Of a stretch of DNA of 64,000 nucleotides, positions 1 to 7,781 are shown piece after piece. The stretch is from Oligoflexia bacterium. GTDB lineage: Bacteria; Bdellovibrionota_G; JANQFH01. Each line of letters opens with the position of its first letter. Position 1 is the stretch's first letter. The position numbers and the translations under genes were made by a program. The notes below the pieces were generated by a model that did no database searches, was not told where the DNA came from, and worked only from the letters and a program-made list of their open reading frames with translations. Location of the stretch: contig JANQFH010000056.1 in NCBI GenBank assembly GCA_028277945.1, forward strand, positions 124,001 to 188,000. Direction: 5' to 3'.

Positions 1-53
1 TTGCCCTGGCTGCCTTTAGCAAACTCAAGAAGATGTTCTCAGCTGTAGAGTAA
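1..53 (+). CDS. C-terminal tail of an upstream gene (partial)
   Basis: A frame open from base 3 encodes sixteen residues ending LKKMFSAVE and stops with TAA at 51-53. It would be the end of a gene lying left of the window. It overlaps the end of the convergent muramidase gene by about 15 bp, which fits the many short convergent overlaps elsewhere in this window. Too little is present to name a family, and it could be chance. Confidence 0.35.
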   Translation, partial: ALAAFSKLKKMFSAVE

Positions 54-1157
54 AAAATCTCGACAGCGTTTTTTAAACTCTGCGCACTCCGCCTTCCAGC
101 TCGTAGCTATTGTGTCTGCAACAGTTCCTTCAAGGAGCTGGGCACGCACAGAGCCGTTGCCAACAAGAATGTCAAACGGCTGCTTCTCTTCTTCGTATTC
201 ATAGGGTGGGTCGAGAAAGCAGAAGTCACTGCCGTGAAGCTTAATAATAGTATGCAAAATAGCGATGGCGCTCCGTACCGGCTGAAATCGACCCGCATCG
301 GTAATGTGCAGTTGCCCGCCATGGCACAACTCTCCTTGCCATTTATCAAAGGTTGGCGCAAAACTCGCCGGCCGCATGTGTACGCCGGGTAGTTTTTGTG
401 CGTTTAGCTGCTCACACAGCCTGTTGGCATCGATAAAGGGCGCTCCGAACAGTTCAAAAGGACGTGTGGTACCACGGCCTTCAGAGAGGTTAGTGCCTTC
501 GAGGAGCTCCATACCCGGAAAGACCAGCGCCGTGGTTGGTGTAGGGATGTTGGGTGAGGGCATCACCCATAGGTAACCGGTCTCTTCAAAGTAGTACTGG
601 CGTTGCCAATGCGGCATTGATTTTACTTCGAGTTCTAAATCGAGCTGCTTTTCTGCCTTTAGCATGAGTGCCAATTCGCCCAGGGTCATACCATGGCGAA
701 TGGGTAGCGGGTGCATACCGACAAAACTAAAGTAATCGGCCTGCAGTATCGGCCCCTCTATATCAACACCGTTGATGGGATTGGGGCGATCGATGACCAC
801 TACCTTGATGCCTTGATCGGCACACGCCTCCATGGTGTGGAGCATGGTCCAAACATAGGTGTAGCCACGCGTGCCGATGTCTTGAAGGTCGACCACCATC
901 GCGTCAATGCCCGCTAGCATCTTTTTACTGGGGCGCCTTACTTTGCCATAGAGGCTATAGATGGGTATCTGACGCTGACTATCGAAACTATCATCGACTT
1001 CAACCATGTTTGCCTGGGTATGCGCTAAAAATCCATGTTGTGGCGCAAACATCGCCTTGAGTTTAAAACCTAAACTCTCAAGGCGGTCTGCTGTATGGAC
1101 AAAGTGATTGTCGATCGAAGCTTGGTTGGCTAGAAGGCCTGCATTCTTTAGCGCCAT
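39..1157 (-). CDS. NamZ-like exo-beta-N-acetylmuramidase (DUF1343 family)
   Basis: This 372-residue protein has the signature blocks of the DUF1343/YbbC family: LLANQAS at the N-terminus, APQHGF, DLQDIGTRGYTY, DRPNP and GRGTTRPFELFGAPF. The characterised member, NamZ of Bacillus subtilis, removes MurNAc from non-reducing ends of peptidoglycan fragments, so a role in wall recycling is inferred. I see no signal peptide, so it may be cytoplasmic or the export route is not obvious. The start is placed at the second Met (1157) because GGAG lies 7 nt before it; the upstream ATG at 1169 has no ribosome binding site. The gene follows the deacetylase-like gene by about 18 bp and is probably co-transcribed with it. 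Confidence 0.88.
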   Translation of the reverse strand: MALKNAGLLANQASIDNHFVHTADRLESLGFKLKAMFAPQHGFLAHTQANMVEVDDSFDSQRQIPIYSLYGKVRRPSKKMLAGIDAMVVDLQDIGTRGYTYVWTMLHTMEACADQGIKVVVIDRPNPINGVDIEGPILQADYFSFVGMHPLPIRHGMTLGELALMLKAEKQLDLELEVKSMPHWQRQYYFEETGYLWVMPSPNIPTPTTALVFPGMELLEGTNLSEGRGTTRPFELFGAPFIDANRLCEQLNAQKLPGVHMRPASFAPTFDKWQGELCHGGQLHITDAGRFQPVRSAIAILHTIIKLHGSDFCFLDPPYEYEEEKQPFDILVGNGSVRAQLLEGTVADTIATSWKAECAEFKKRCRDFLLYS

Positions 1158-1175
1158 AGTTATCTCCATCAGCAG

Positions 1176-2558
1176 CTAGGAAGGGTACAAGTGAGACCAG
1201 TCCCGAGGATTTAGCGGTTGCAATGGCACGGTGACGCTGCCCTGACCGCTCTCGTCTGCGGGATTGATCTGCAGCTCAACCTCCCGATCGCCGTTGCCGG
1301 ACATCTCTTCTTTACCAGTGATGATTAGCCTCGTCTTATTTGGCTGCGGTGTATACCAGGTCATGCCGGCGAGCTCGGCCGGCGACACCGCACTGAACCC
1401 ATGCACAGGATCCTCGATTCCCCTGACCTTAATAAACCACTTTTCACCAGAAATCTCTTCTCGCCAGGACAAATAGCGGTTTATGCGAACAAAGGCGAGC
1501 ATCTTTGCCGTTGTTGTCACCCAGATGCGACCAGCAGCAACACGTCGCTTGAGCTCCTGCAAACAATTGAGTGTGTCAGAAGAAAACAGCTGCGAGCCAC
1601 GTTTTTTACCAAGATGAGAGTATGCCAACATAAAGCCTCGGCCTCTCTCAAGCTTGTCCAAGGTCTCTGTCTGCAACACAAACTTAAGGTCATCACCAAA
1701 GTCACGACCCCACTGCAACTGCGGCAGAAAACGTTTAAAAGCAAACAGCCGCTTGCCGTCACGCAGCTCTTTGACTGTGAGCAGTTGGTTTTCCGGCTGG
1801 TAGATAGCAGCGCTAGGCCGAAATAGCGCCTGTTTGGCCAGCATGCGTAAGATTGTCTTTGCAGTAGAGCCCACACCCTCTCGCTGGATTTTATCGGTAA
1901 CAAACTCGTCAAATTTGTAAGGACGTTCCTGGCCAATGATCGCCGTGGTGTCTTGCGGGCCACTCCAGACAAAGCGAATTCCATAGTCTAAGGTAATGTC
2001 AGCGTGGTACTCCTCCACGGGCGTCTTATCTCCCGAGGCCTGTTGTAAGTACGGTTTATCCCCCAGTCCATCGGCTAAGAGATTCTGGAGATTGTGGATA
2101 GCACTGTGGTTTATCCAAACTTTGAGTTTGAGGTCGTTTTTTTGCAGCTCTTCGATTGCCGCTTCAGCAAGGCGACGATGAAAGCCACCGTATTGGCTAA
2201 AATGCCCGTAAGAGTGTAGGCAGTCAATGTAGCCAGCACGAATGCCTTCACGAATACACGTGGCGTATGGAGAAGGCTCGGTTGTTGTGCCGTTAAAGTA
2301 ACTAAAGGCGTCATCGGTCTGCGAGCCTGCGGAATACATCCAACAGCTGTCCCCAATCTCCAGGCCAAGGCCTTCTCCTAGAGAGGTCTTTTCCTCTGTG
2401 TTAAGAAATCTATGCAACAACAGAAAATCATCAAAGCTGCAACGGTCGATGTCACTGCAGACTGTCAATGCGGAGCAATACGGATAAGGATGAGATCTTA
2501 AGCGCAAATAATTCGCCTTCTGCCGAGAAGCTTTGAATGTTATATTAACTCGGACCAT
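1176..2558 (-). CDS. Polysaccharide-deacetylase-like protein (putative)
   Basis: This 460-residue protein has no signal peptide. Its layout recalls the NodB/glycoside hydrolase-deacetylase (beta/alpha) barrel: an early strand with paired acidic residues (ALTVCSDIDRCSFDDF), a GHFSQYGG..HRRL segment followed by KVWINHS, and a late stretch with YSHLG and RIWVTTTAKM like the closing strands of capsule-cluster deacetylases. The C-terminal 110 residues look like a beta-rich add-on domain. It lies directly upstream of the NamZ-like gene on the same strand and divergent from a methyltransferase, so surface or wall polysaccharide modification is likely. The fold assignment is my inference. Metal-binding His residues of the classical D-H-H triad are not certain. 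Confidence 0.6.
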   Translation of the reverse strand: MVRVNITFKASRQKANYLRLRSHPYPYCSALTVCSDIDRCSFDDFLLLHRFLNTEEKTSLGEGLGLEIGDSCWMYSAGSQTDDAFSYFNGTTTEPSPYATCIREGIRAGYIDCLHSYGHFSQYGGFHRRLAEAAIEELQKNDLKLKVWINHSAIHNLQNLLADGLGDKPYLQQASGDKTPVEEYHADITLDYGIRFVWSGPQDTTAIIGQERPYKFDEFVTDKIQREGVGSTAKTILRMLAKQALFRPSAAIYQPENQLLTVKELRDGKRLFAFKRFLPQLQWGRDFGDDLKFVLQTETLDKLERGRGFMLAYSHLGKKRGSQLFSSDTLNCLQELKRRVAAGRIWVTTTAKMLAFVRINRYLSWREEISGEKWFIKVRGIEDPVHGFSAVSPAELAGMTWYTPQPNKTRLIITGKEEMSGNGDREVELQINPADESGQGSVTVPLQPLNPRDWSHLYPS

Positions 2559-2583
2559 TTCTCGGCATTCATATATTAAAGCA

Positions 2584-3345
2584 ATGCTCCGTGAAGAAGC
2601 AAGATGGTTTCAGCAGCAGATTGCTGCCTTAGATCCTACTCGGGTATACCCTATGCTGGATATCGGCAGCAGCACGAAAGCGGTAAGGACCTTAGAGCAA
2701 CCATGGATAGAGACTTCTCTGTTCAAACCGGCCCGAGACAAGGGCTACACTGTCAAGCATGTTGACATCAAGGACGCTCCCGGGGTGGACATTGTCGGCG
2801 ACGTTAGCGATGTGAGCTTTTTGCACAGCCTATCGAGTGAGGGGTTTCGCTCTGTGCTCTGCACCAATGTGCTTTACTGCTTTACAAACCGCGAAGCCGT
2901 TTGTCGTGGGCTTGTCGAGCTGTTGCCCATAGGAGGCTATCTGTTTGTCTCCTGCCCCTACAGATACCCGCTGATACCCGAGCCCCTGGATACCAACTAC
3001 CGCCCCAACACCGCAGAGCTGGCGAAGATCTTCCCAAACACCAAGGTCCTGGCCACAACTACGGTTCGAGCCCAGCTCTCATTCGCTAGCAAGTGTCGCA
3101 GGTTACGCCGCTATTTTGCCAACAGCAGGTACCAACGGCTTAAGTTTGCTATCCGTATGTTGCTGCCATTTTATCGGCCACGCGAGTGGCTACAGACGAT
3201 CACCGATTTTAGTTGGGCCTTGAAAACGTGGAAAGTTAGTTGCGTTGTCTTGCAACGGTATGAACCTACTCAGCAAGGCAAAAAGATAACATCGATCTAC
3301 GGAGAGAGGGATGCTGTACCTACTGCAGAAGTGGCGGCCCGTTAG
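2584..3345 (+). CDS. SAM-dependent methyltransferase, class I
   Basis: The protein (253 residues from ATG 2584) has a Rossmann-type SAM site: LDIGSSTKAVR as a variant motif I, HVDIKDAPGVDIVGD with the acidic end of strand 2 and motif II, then SVLCTNVLYCF and a GGYLFVSCPYRYP post-motif typical of methyltransferases in surface polysaccharide clusters. The substrate is unknown. The open frame begins at 2533, inside the divergent gene. ATG 2584 is preferred because a TATATT -10-like box ends 6 nt upstream, the spacing seen at other leaderless-type starts here, and no Shine-Dalgarno is present for either ATG. Its stop interlocks by 4 bp with that of the convergent zinc-ribbon gene. Confidence 0.75.
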   Translation: MLREEARWFQQQIAALDPTRVYPMLDIGSSTKAVRTLEQPWIETSLFKPARDKGYTVKHVDIKDAPGVDIVGDVSDVSFLHSLSSEGFRSVLCTNVLYCFTNREAVCRGLVELLPIGGYLFVSCPYRYPLIPEPLDTNYRPNTAELAKIFPNTKVLATTTVRAQLSFASKCRRLRRYFANSRYQRLKFAIRMLLPFYRPREWLQTITDFSWALKTWKVSCVVLQRYEPTQQGKKITSIYGERDAVPTAEVAAR

Positions 3346-3839
3346 TTTTCAAATTCAGGGCCGAGTTTGGGCAGCGTCGCGTAAGGAATCTCTTGCTCGT
3401 CTAGTTTTTCCTGTTGCTCGTGCGTCACGTGGCCGTAAATACCACGCTTTGGACTCTCTCCACGGTGCATCTTTACGACCTCGTCATAAAAGCGACTACC
3501 GACGTTTTCAAACTTTGTTCTAACGTGGTGATGTAGGGTTTTCAGCAATACGACTGGATCGACGTTGACTTCCTGTTTGCGTCGGCGACGACGTTTTTTG
3601 TTTATCGCCTTGGAATCTGATTTTGACTTGGTCTCTATCTGTTGTTGCTGTTCACTACTAGGCTGACGCGTGGACTTTTTAATAAAGGGAACAACTCCGG
3701 GCATCTTGCTAACGTTGTGACCATCGCACATTGGACAGGTGAGCAACCCCTGCTGCTTCTGCTGCTCATAGTCCTGGCTGTCACCAAACCAACCCTCAAA
3801 TCGATGCCCTGCTTCGCACTGTAGTTCAAAGATAATCAT
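3342..3839 (-). CDS. DUF1178 family zinc-ribbon protein
   Basis: The N-terminus (IIFELQCEAGHRFEGWF, then CPMCDG and SKMP) is the usual opening of DUF1178 proteins, which carry a four-Cys/His zinc ribbon related to FmdB. A basic low-complexity linker with KKRRRRRK follows near residue 85. The C-terminus has the conserved SRFYDEVVKMHRGESPKRGIYGHVT block. No activity is established for the family. The start is placed at ATG 3839, which gives the canonical MI.FEL.C opening, rather than the TTG nine bases upstream. The start is not preceded by a ribosome binding site. Confidence 0.85.
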   Translation of the reverse strand: MIIFELQCEAGHRFEGWFGDSQDYEQQKQQGLLTCPMCDGHNVSKMPGVVPFIKKSTRQPSSEQQQQIETKSKSDSKAINKKRRRRRKQEVNVDPVVLLKTLHHHVRTKFENVGSRFYDEVVKMHRGESPKRGIYGHVTHEQQEKLDEQEIPYATLPKLGPEFEN

Positions 3840-3861
3840 GACAAACAAATAGTAATCACTG

Positions 3862-3884
3862 CTTAACCCGCGTGCAAGGTTAAG
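3862..3884. other. Short hairpin between the GT2 and DUF1178 genes
   Basis: CTTAACC and GGTTAAG form a 7-bp stem with a 9-nt loop, and ACTG/CAGT outside the stem can extend it. It lies downstream of the glycosyltransferase stop and before the DUF1178 start on the minus strand. No U-tract follows, so a terminator is not established. It might act as an attenuator or transcript-end stabiliser. Confidence 0.3.
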
Positions 3885-3899
3885 TCACAGTAAATCTTG

Positions 3900-4655
3900 C
3901 TACTTTTTTGTAACCTCTTGATATTTTTGTTTTTTTAACCTCAACTTAAAACGAAACAACTCCACAAACATGTACAAAATGACTCTCAGCGTAGCGCCTG
4001 TCTGATCTCCTTGCCTCCGCAGCAGGTGGATCACGGGCACCTCGCGAATGGTCACACCTAAGCGACGGCAGTGGACGAGGATCTCCGCATCGATCAGCGC
4101 TCCTCTCGAGGTCAGAGGTGGTAAGTGCGCAAAGAGAGTTCGACGATAGAGCTTGAAACCACAATCAATGTCCCGTAGCTGCACCCCAAACACGATGGCA
4201 ATGAGCCAATGGTAGAGCCGTTCGTTGATCTTACGCCGTAAACCTTCAACGCGCCGAGTGCGGTAGGGCCAAATAATCGCCAGCTCTGCAGCAGGAATCT
4301 CTGCCATCGCCGCCACCAAAGTGCCAACCTCCTCGACGTCAAACTGGCCATCTCCTGGATACAACAGTACCAACTCACAGACGGCTGCATAAAAACCGCT
4401 GCACAGGGCTGCACCGTAGCCAAGGTTTTTGTGATGACGGATGGTTTTTACTGCTGCCGGTTGTAAACGCTCTTTCTCTACAGTCGCCTTGACCGCGTCG
4501 CTGGTACCATCGACGCTACCATCATCAACCACCAAAATTTCGAACGGATGAAAGCGCGGTTGCAAAAAACGGTAGAGTTTTGTAACCGTAGGGCCAATGT
4601 TGCCGGCTTCATTATATGCCGGCACCACCACGGAAATGCTCGCTTTGCCTGTCAA
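3900..4655 (-). CDS. Family 2 glycosyltransferase, polyprenyl-phosphate mannosyl/glucosyltransferase type
   Basis: This 251-residue protein has the GT-A fold motifs of dolichol-phosphate-mannose-synthase-like GT2 enzymes: SVVVPAYNEAGNI, LVVDDGSVDGT, a DGQFD in place of the DXD metal site, and the acceptor block DIDCGFKLYRR followed by DAEILVHCRRLG. These enzymes usually move a sugar from a nucleotide donor to a lipid carrier at the inner membrane. The C-terminus has a hydrophobic segment (LRVILYMFVELF) but no clear multi-span anchor. It is preceded by a divergent RimK-like gene and probably works on surface glycan or lipid modification. The donor sugar cannot be read from the sequence. Confidence 0.85.
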   Translation of the reverse strand: MTGKASISVVVPAYNEAGNIGPTVTKLYRFLQPRFHPFEILVVDDGSVDGTSDAVKATVEKERLQPAAVKTIRHHKNLGYGAALCSGFYAAVCELVLLYPGDGQFDVEEVGTLVAAMAEIPAAELAIIWPYRTRRVEGLRRKINERLYHWLIAIVFGVQLRDIDCGFKLYRRTLFAHLPPLTSRGALIDAEILVHCRRLGVTIREVPVIHLLRRQGDQTGATLRVILYMFVELFRFKLRLKKQKYQEVTKK

Positions 4656-4749
4656 GAGACTCTCTCCTATATACCATTAACAAAATTCCCAAAGGCAGGC
4701 AGCACTTTTATTGGCTTTTCTACCCCGGGATGCTAGATTTGCGCCTGCG

Positions 4750-5685
4750 GTGGCAAGGCAACATCCAGCACACATCATCATTCTCTCTCGTCGCCTTGGA
4801 TTTCATACGACCCAGAAACTTGTAGAGACCGCAAGACGGCTCGGCCATAGCGTTCGCGTGCTCGACCCGATCCACTGTTTACTTCACGTGGTACAAGGCA
4901 AACCTGCTGTCTTCTATCGCGGCCACCGGATCACCAAAGCCGACGTCGTCATTCCGCGCATTGGTGTTAGCATCACCGATTTTGGTCTCGCTATTGTCAG
5001 TCAATTCGAAGCCATGGGCATCCCCGTGCTTAACCGTGCCCATGCCATTGCTTGTTCCCGCAATAAGCTTCACTGTCTACAACTTCTCGCTGGTAGTGGT
5101 ATCGCCACTCCAGCTTCGGTGATGGTAAAAAATCTAGGCGACCTCGATAAGGCGGTGGCTCTGGTTGGTGGACTACCCGTGATCATAAAGACCTTACAAG
5201 GATCGCAGGGAATTGGTGTGATGCTTGCGGAGAGCCGAGCAGTAGCACGGGCCATTTTGGAAACCATGGTGGTTCTGAATCAACCGGTAATCGTACAAGA
5301 GTATATTTGCAACGGCCATGGTGCAGACATCCGTGCCATCGTCGTTGGCGGTCGTGTCATCGCAGCCATGCAACGGGTCGCTGAAAAAGACGACTTTCGT
5401 GCCAACGTGCATCGTGGTGGCAACGGCCAAAGCTTTACTCTAAGCGCCGAAGACAGACGGCTAGCTTTGGCTGCTGTAAAAACTGTGGGGCTCGATGTCG
5501 CCGGCGTCGACATCCTAACGAGCCAACACAAATCCATGGTGTTAGAAATCAACTCCTCTCCAGGAATCAAAGCGATTGCCGCAACCACCCCGACGGACAT
5601 CGCCACAGCTATAATTGATACGGCTCTCTCACTAGTAAGACGCCGCCCTGATCGATCCACAGGGGAGGAGATGAATATCTACTAA
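4750..5685 (+). CDS. rimK: RimK-family ATP-grasp alpha-L-glutamate ligase
   Basis: The protein starts IIILSRR..FHTTQKLVETARRLGHSVRVLDP, the standard RimK N-terminal domain. It continues with VVIPRIG, the ATP-grasp segments LPVIIKTLQGSQGIGVML and VQEYI, the RAIVVGGRVIAAMQR block, and VAGVDIL....VLEINSSPG with the metal-binding Asp, Glu and Asn. RimK adds glutamates to the C-terminus of ribosomal protein S6 in E. coli; related ligases make other poly-glutamate tags. The N-terminus is uncertain. GTG 4750 gives a 311-residue protein close to the usual 300, TTG 4711 is an alternative, and neither has a clear ribosome binding site. Confidence 0.87.
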   Translation: MARQHPAHIIILSRRLGFHTTQKLVETARRLGHSVRVLDPIHCLLHVVQGKPAVFYRGHRITKADVVIPRIGVSITDFGLAIVSQFEAMGIPVLNRAHAIACSRNKLHCLQLLAGSGIATPASVMVKNLGDLDKAVALVGGLPVIIKTLQGSQGIGVMLAESRAVARAILETMVVLNQPVIVQEYICNGHGADIRAIVVGGRVIAAMQRVAEKDDFRANVHRGGNGQSFTLSAEDRRLALAAVKTVGLDVAGVDILTSQHKSMVLEINSSPGIKAIAATTPTDIATAIIDTALSLVRRRPDRSTGEEMNIY

Positions 5686-5719
5686 CTCTCCAATATCAAA
5701 TGGTTAATTGGTATTGTAC

Positions 5720-5748
5720 TTGACTATACAGCATAAAAGCTGTATAAA
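5720..5748 (+). promoter_or_regulatory. hicAB promoter overlapped by a perfect palindromic operator
   Basis: TTGACT (5720-5725), a 17-bp spacer and TATAAA (5743-5748) form a near-consensus promoter. The arms TATACAGC (5725-5732) and GCTGTATA (5739-5746) are a perfect 8-bp inverted repeat around a 6-bp AT spacer, filling the space between the two boxes and covering most of the -10. This is the expected place for autorepression by the DNA-binding HicB encoded downstream. The -10 ends only 5 nt before the hicA start codon, so the transcript should begin at or next to that ATG. Confidence 0.8.
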
Positions 5749-5753
5749 CAAAC

Positions 5754-5945
5754 ATGCCCATCTCTGGGAAGAAAGTCATCAAGATTCTCAAGCTGCGTGG
5801 ATGGGTCATAAAGAGTCAGAGAGGCTCCCATATAAAGATGGTCAAAGGAAGTCGGACAACGGAAATTCCCGTACATGGGAATCACGATCTGGGCAAAGGG
5901 CTTATCCGATCCATCGAAAAACAGACAGGAGAAAAATTATTATGA
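5754..5945 (+). CDS. hicA: HicA-type mRNA interferase toxin
   Basis: This 63-residue protein fits the HicA dsRBD-like fold: an N-terminal helix (KKVIKILKLRGWV), the strand with the catalytic histidine in RGSHIKM, IPVHGN, and a C-terminal LIRSIEKQTG helix. HicA toxins cleave mRNA when free of HicB. The start is fixed by the family and by the promoter, whose -10 box ends 5 nt upstream, leaving no room for a leader or Shine-Dalgarno. The stop codon overlaps the hicB start as ATGA, so antitoxin translation is probably coupled to that of the toxin. The module may be horizontally acquired, since it lies between unrelated housekeeping genes. Confidence 0.92.
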   Translation: MPISGKKVIKILKLRGWVIKSQRGSHIKMVKGSRTTEIPVHGNHDLGKGLIRSIEKQTGEKLL

Positions 5946-6367
5946 TTCGCTATCAAGCAAAAATTTATAAAGATGGAAAACGATATTCTGTTGAGTTTCC
6001 CGATCTGCCAGGATGTTTTAGTGACGGGACAACTAAAGAAGAAGCGATGGAAAATGCTCGTGAGGCACTCAGTCTTAGACTAGAAGAGGCCCGAGACCCC
6101 AAATGGCAAGTTCCTCAGCCCAGGCCCCACAGAAGCAAGCACTACTATTGGGTGGTTCCTTATGAAGATGTGGCGATTCCATTGATGATTCGACAAGCCC
6201 GTTTAAAACATGGTTTGTCGCAAAAACAGCTGGCAAGAGAAATCGGTATAACCTTTCAGCAGCTGCAAAAATTGGAAACACCTGGAAAATCCAATCCGAC
6301 CGTAAAAACACTAGTCGCTATTTCTGAAGCCCTCGGGGGAGAGCTGGACATCAGATTGGCGGCTTAA
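5942..6367 (+). CDS. hicB: HicB-type antitoxin with C-terminal HTH
   Basis: Residues 1-50 form the degenerate RNase-H-like HicB domain (YQAKIYKDGKRYSVEFPDLPGC, split across strands, then EEAMENAREAL). Residues 80-140 are an XRE-type helix-turn-helix (IRQARLKHGLSQKQLAREIG, then FQQLQKLE and TVKTLVAISEAL). The N-terminal domain should bind and neutralise HicA, and the HTH should bind the palindrome at 5725-5746. The frame is open further upstream, but ATG 5942 gives the canonical N-terminus and overlaps the hicA stop by 4 bp. At 141 residues it belongs to the long HTH-bearing HicB class. Confidence 0.92.
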   Translation: MIRYQAKIYKDGKRYSVEFPDLPGCFSDGTTKEEAMENAREALSLRLEEARDPKWQVPQPRPHRSKHYYWVVPYEDVAIPLMIRQARLKHGLSQKQLAREIGITFQQLQKLETPGKSNPTVKTLVAISEALGGELDIRLAA

Positions 6368-6380
6368 CCGGGCTCAACTC

Positions 6381-7481
6381 TTAACGTAACATGCTTAGGT
6401 ATTCTTGTAGTGTTGGTGCGTCTACCTGCCTTAGCTGATTTAGTAAAAACCGTTGAATCTCCACGGGAAGCCGCGGGCCACGGTAGACTAGCCCCGTGTA
6501 TACTTGTACAAGGTTGGCGCCTGCCCGAAACAGTTGCCAGACGTCTGCAGGTGATAGGATGCCACCAACAGCAATAATGAGAAAATCGCCACCCAATAGC
6601 TGACGCAGTCGCTGTACCATCTTCACTGTGTAAGGCAGCAGCGGTCTGCCGCTAGTACCCCCCTGGGTATGCTTAAGGGTATTGCAGGCAATCACACCGC
6701 TAACTCCCTCCTCTCGCAATATAGCGACAACCGCCTTGAGTTCAGCTTCATCAAGTTCAGGAGCCAGCTTGACGAGAATGGGTTTGACAGGAGAGTTTTG
6801 CTGCAGTGCCAACCGTTTGCCCTGCTCGACCAACCCACCTAAGAGCTCACGTAGGTAGTTGGGTTTCTGCAACTCCCGCAACTGCGGCGTGTTCGGTGAG
6901 CTCACATTGACCACAAAGTAATCGCCAACACTGTAAACGATCTTAAGAACCTCTTTATACTCAGCAGCGGCTTCAATTAGCGGTGTATCGCGGTTTTTAC
7001 CAATATTGACGCCAATGGGGATGGGATGCTGTTTGATCTTTGCCAGCCGCGCCGCAATAACCGCAGCACCATCGTTATTAAACCCCATGTTGTTGATCAA
7101 CGCCCCCTCCTCTGCTAAACGCCAGAGTCGTGGTTGAGGATTGCCACTCTGAGGACGCAGAGTCACTGTACCGACTTCACAAAAACCAAACCCTAGGGCG
7201 TGCAGCCCGCGCACCAGCTGACCGTTCTTGTCAAATCCGGCTGCCAAACCAATGGGCGTGGGAAAGTTGAGATTTAGATACTCCTGCTTGAGTTGCGGCT
7301 GCCTACGAGCAAAGACAATGGATAACAACCAGGTTAACGGCGGCAGCTGAAAGACTAAATTAAGTAGACGAACAATCCGATCATGAGCTACTTCAGGATC
7401 AAGACGGAACAACCAACGTCTCATCCAACGGAATCCAGGATAAGCACGATGCTCAGTTGCCGCGGCGGCGTCGTTAGTCAC
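6381..7481 (-). CDS. pyrD: Dihydroorotate dehydrogenase (quinone), class 2
   Basis: PyrD oxidises dihydroorotate to orotate in pyrimidine synthesis and passes electrons to quinone. The protein has 366 residues. The amphipathic N-terminal region (RWLFRLDPEVAHDRIVRLLN) is the membrane-associating helix pair of class 2 enzymes. FMN and active-site blocks follow: GLAAGFDKNG, FCEVGTVTLRPQSGNPQPR, NNMGFNNDG, VNVSSPNTPQLR with the catalytic Ser, LVKLAPEL, CNTLKHTQGG and VGGILSPADVW. The start codon is GTG (7481), with the divergent small gene starting 28 bp away. An internal Met about 20 residues in would also leave a complete enzyme. Confidence 0.95.
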   Translation of the reverse strand: MTNDAAAATEHRAYPGFRWMRRWLFRLDPEVAHDRIVRLLNLVFQLPPLTWLLSIVFARRQPQLKQEYLNLNFPTPIGLAAGFDKNGQLVRGLHALGFGFCEVGTVTLRPQSGNPQPRLWRLAEEGALINNMGFNNDGAAVIAARLAKIKQHPIPIGVNIGKNRDTPLIEAAAEYKEVLKIVYSVGDYFVVNVSSPNTPQLRELQKPNYLRELLGGLVEQGKRLALQQNSPVKPILVKLAPELDEAELKAVVAILREEGVSGVIACNTLKHTQGGTSGRPLLPYTVKMVQRLRQLLGGDFLIIAVGGILSPADVWQLFRAGANLVQVYTGLVYRGPRLPVEIQRFLLNQLRQVDAPTLQEYLSMLR

Positions 7482-7485
7482 GGTG

Positions 7486-7494
7486 TGCTATAAT
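7486..7494 (+). promoter_or_regulatory. Extended -10 promoter
   Basis: TGC followed by TATAAT is a consensus extended -10 element. No good -35 lies 17 bp upstream. Transcription would begin about 8 nt before the ATG at 7509, giving a very short leader. It sits in the 27-bp gap between divergent pyrD and the LSm-like gene, so it overlaps the pyrD translation start region. Confidence 0.6.
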
Positions 7495-7508
7495 TAGAGA
7501 GAAGAGCG

Positions 7509-7781
7509 ATGTTTAGCAACTATTTAAATAAGCTTAAGGGTAAAGAGGTTGAAATCCGTGCCGCGGGCGTTACCTATAAAGGCAAACTGCTGGAAATTGC
7601 TGCGGAATACGTCTTCCTACGACGTAGCCAAGGCTACGCGCAGATTCCTATGGATCGCATTCAATCGATTAAGGCGGCTGCAGAGGCGCCACCACCACTG
7701 CGCCGTGATATCGCGCCCCAGTTTTTTGAGATGCCGGAGAGCACCACAGACAAAGATACCGACAGTAAAAACAGCAATTAA
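7509..7781 (+). CDS. Small protein with Sm/LSm-like beta fold (unknown function)
   Basis: This 90-residue protein opens with YLNKLKGKEVEIRAAGVTYKGKLLEIAAEYVFLR and then IPMDRIQSI, which reads as five short strands around a conserved-looking Gly. This resembles an LSm/SH3-like barrel such as that of Hfq, but no Hfq signature is present. The C-terminal 35 residues are Pro- and Asp-rich and probably disordered. Its promoter is the extended -10 just upstream, and its stop interlocks by 4 bp with the convergent dehydrogenase gene. RNA or protein binding is a guess from the fold only. Confidence 0.6.
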   Translation: MFSNYLNKLKGKEVEIRAAGVTYKGKLLEIAAEYVFLRRSQGYAQIPMDRIQSIKAAAEAPPPLRRDIAPQFFEMPESTTDKDTDSKNSN

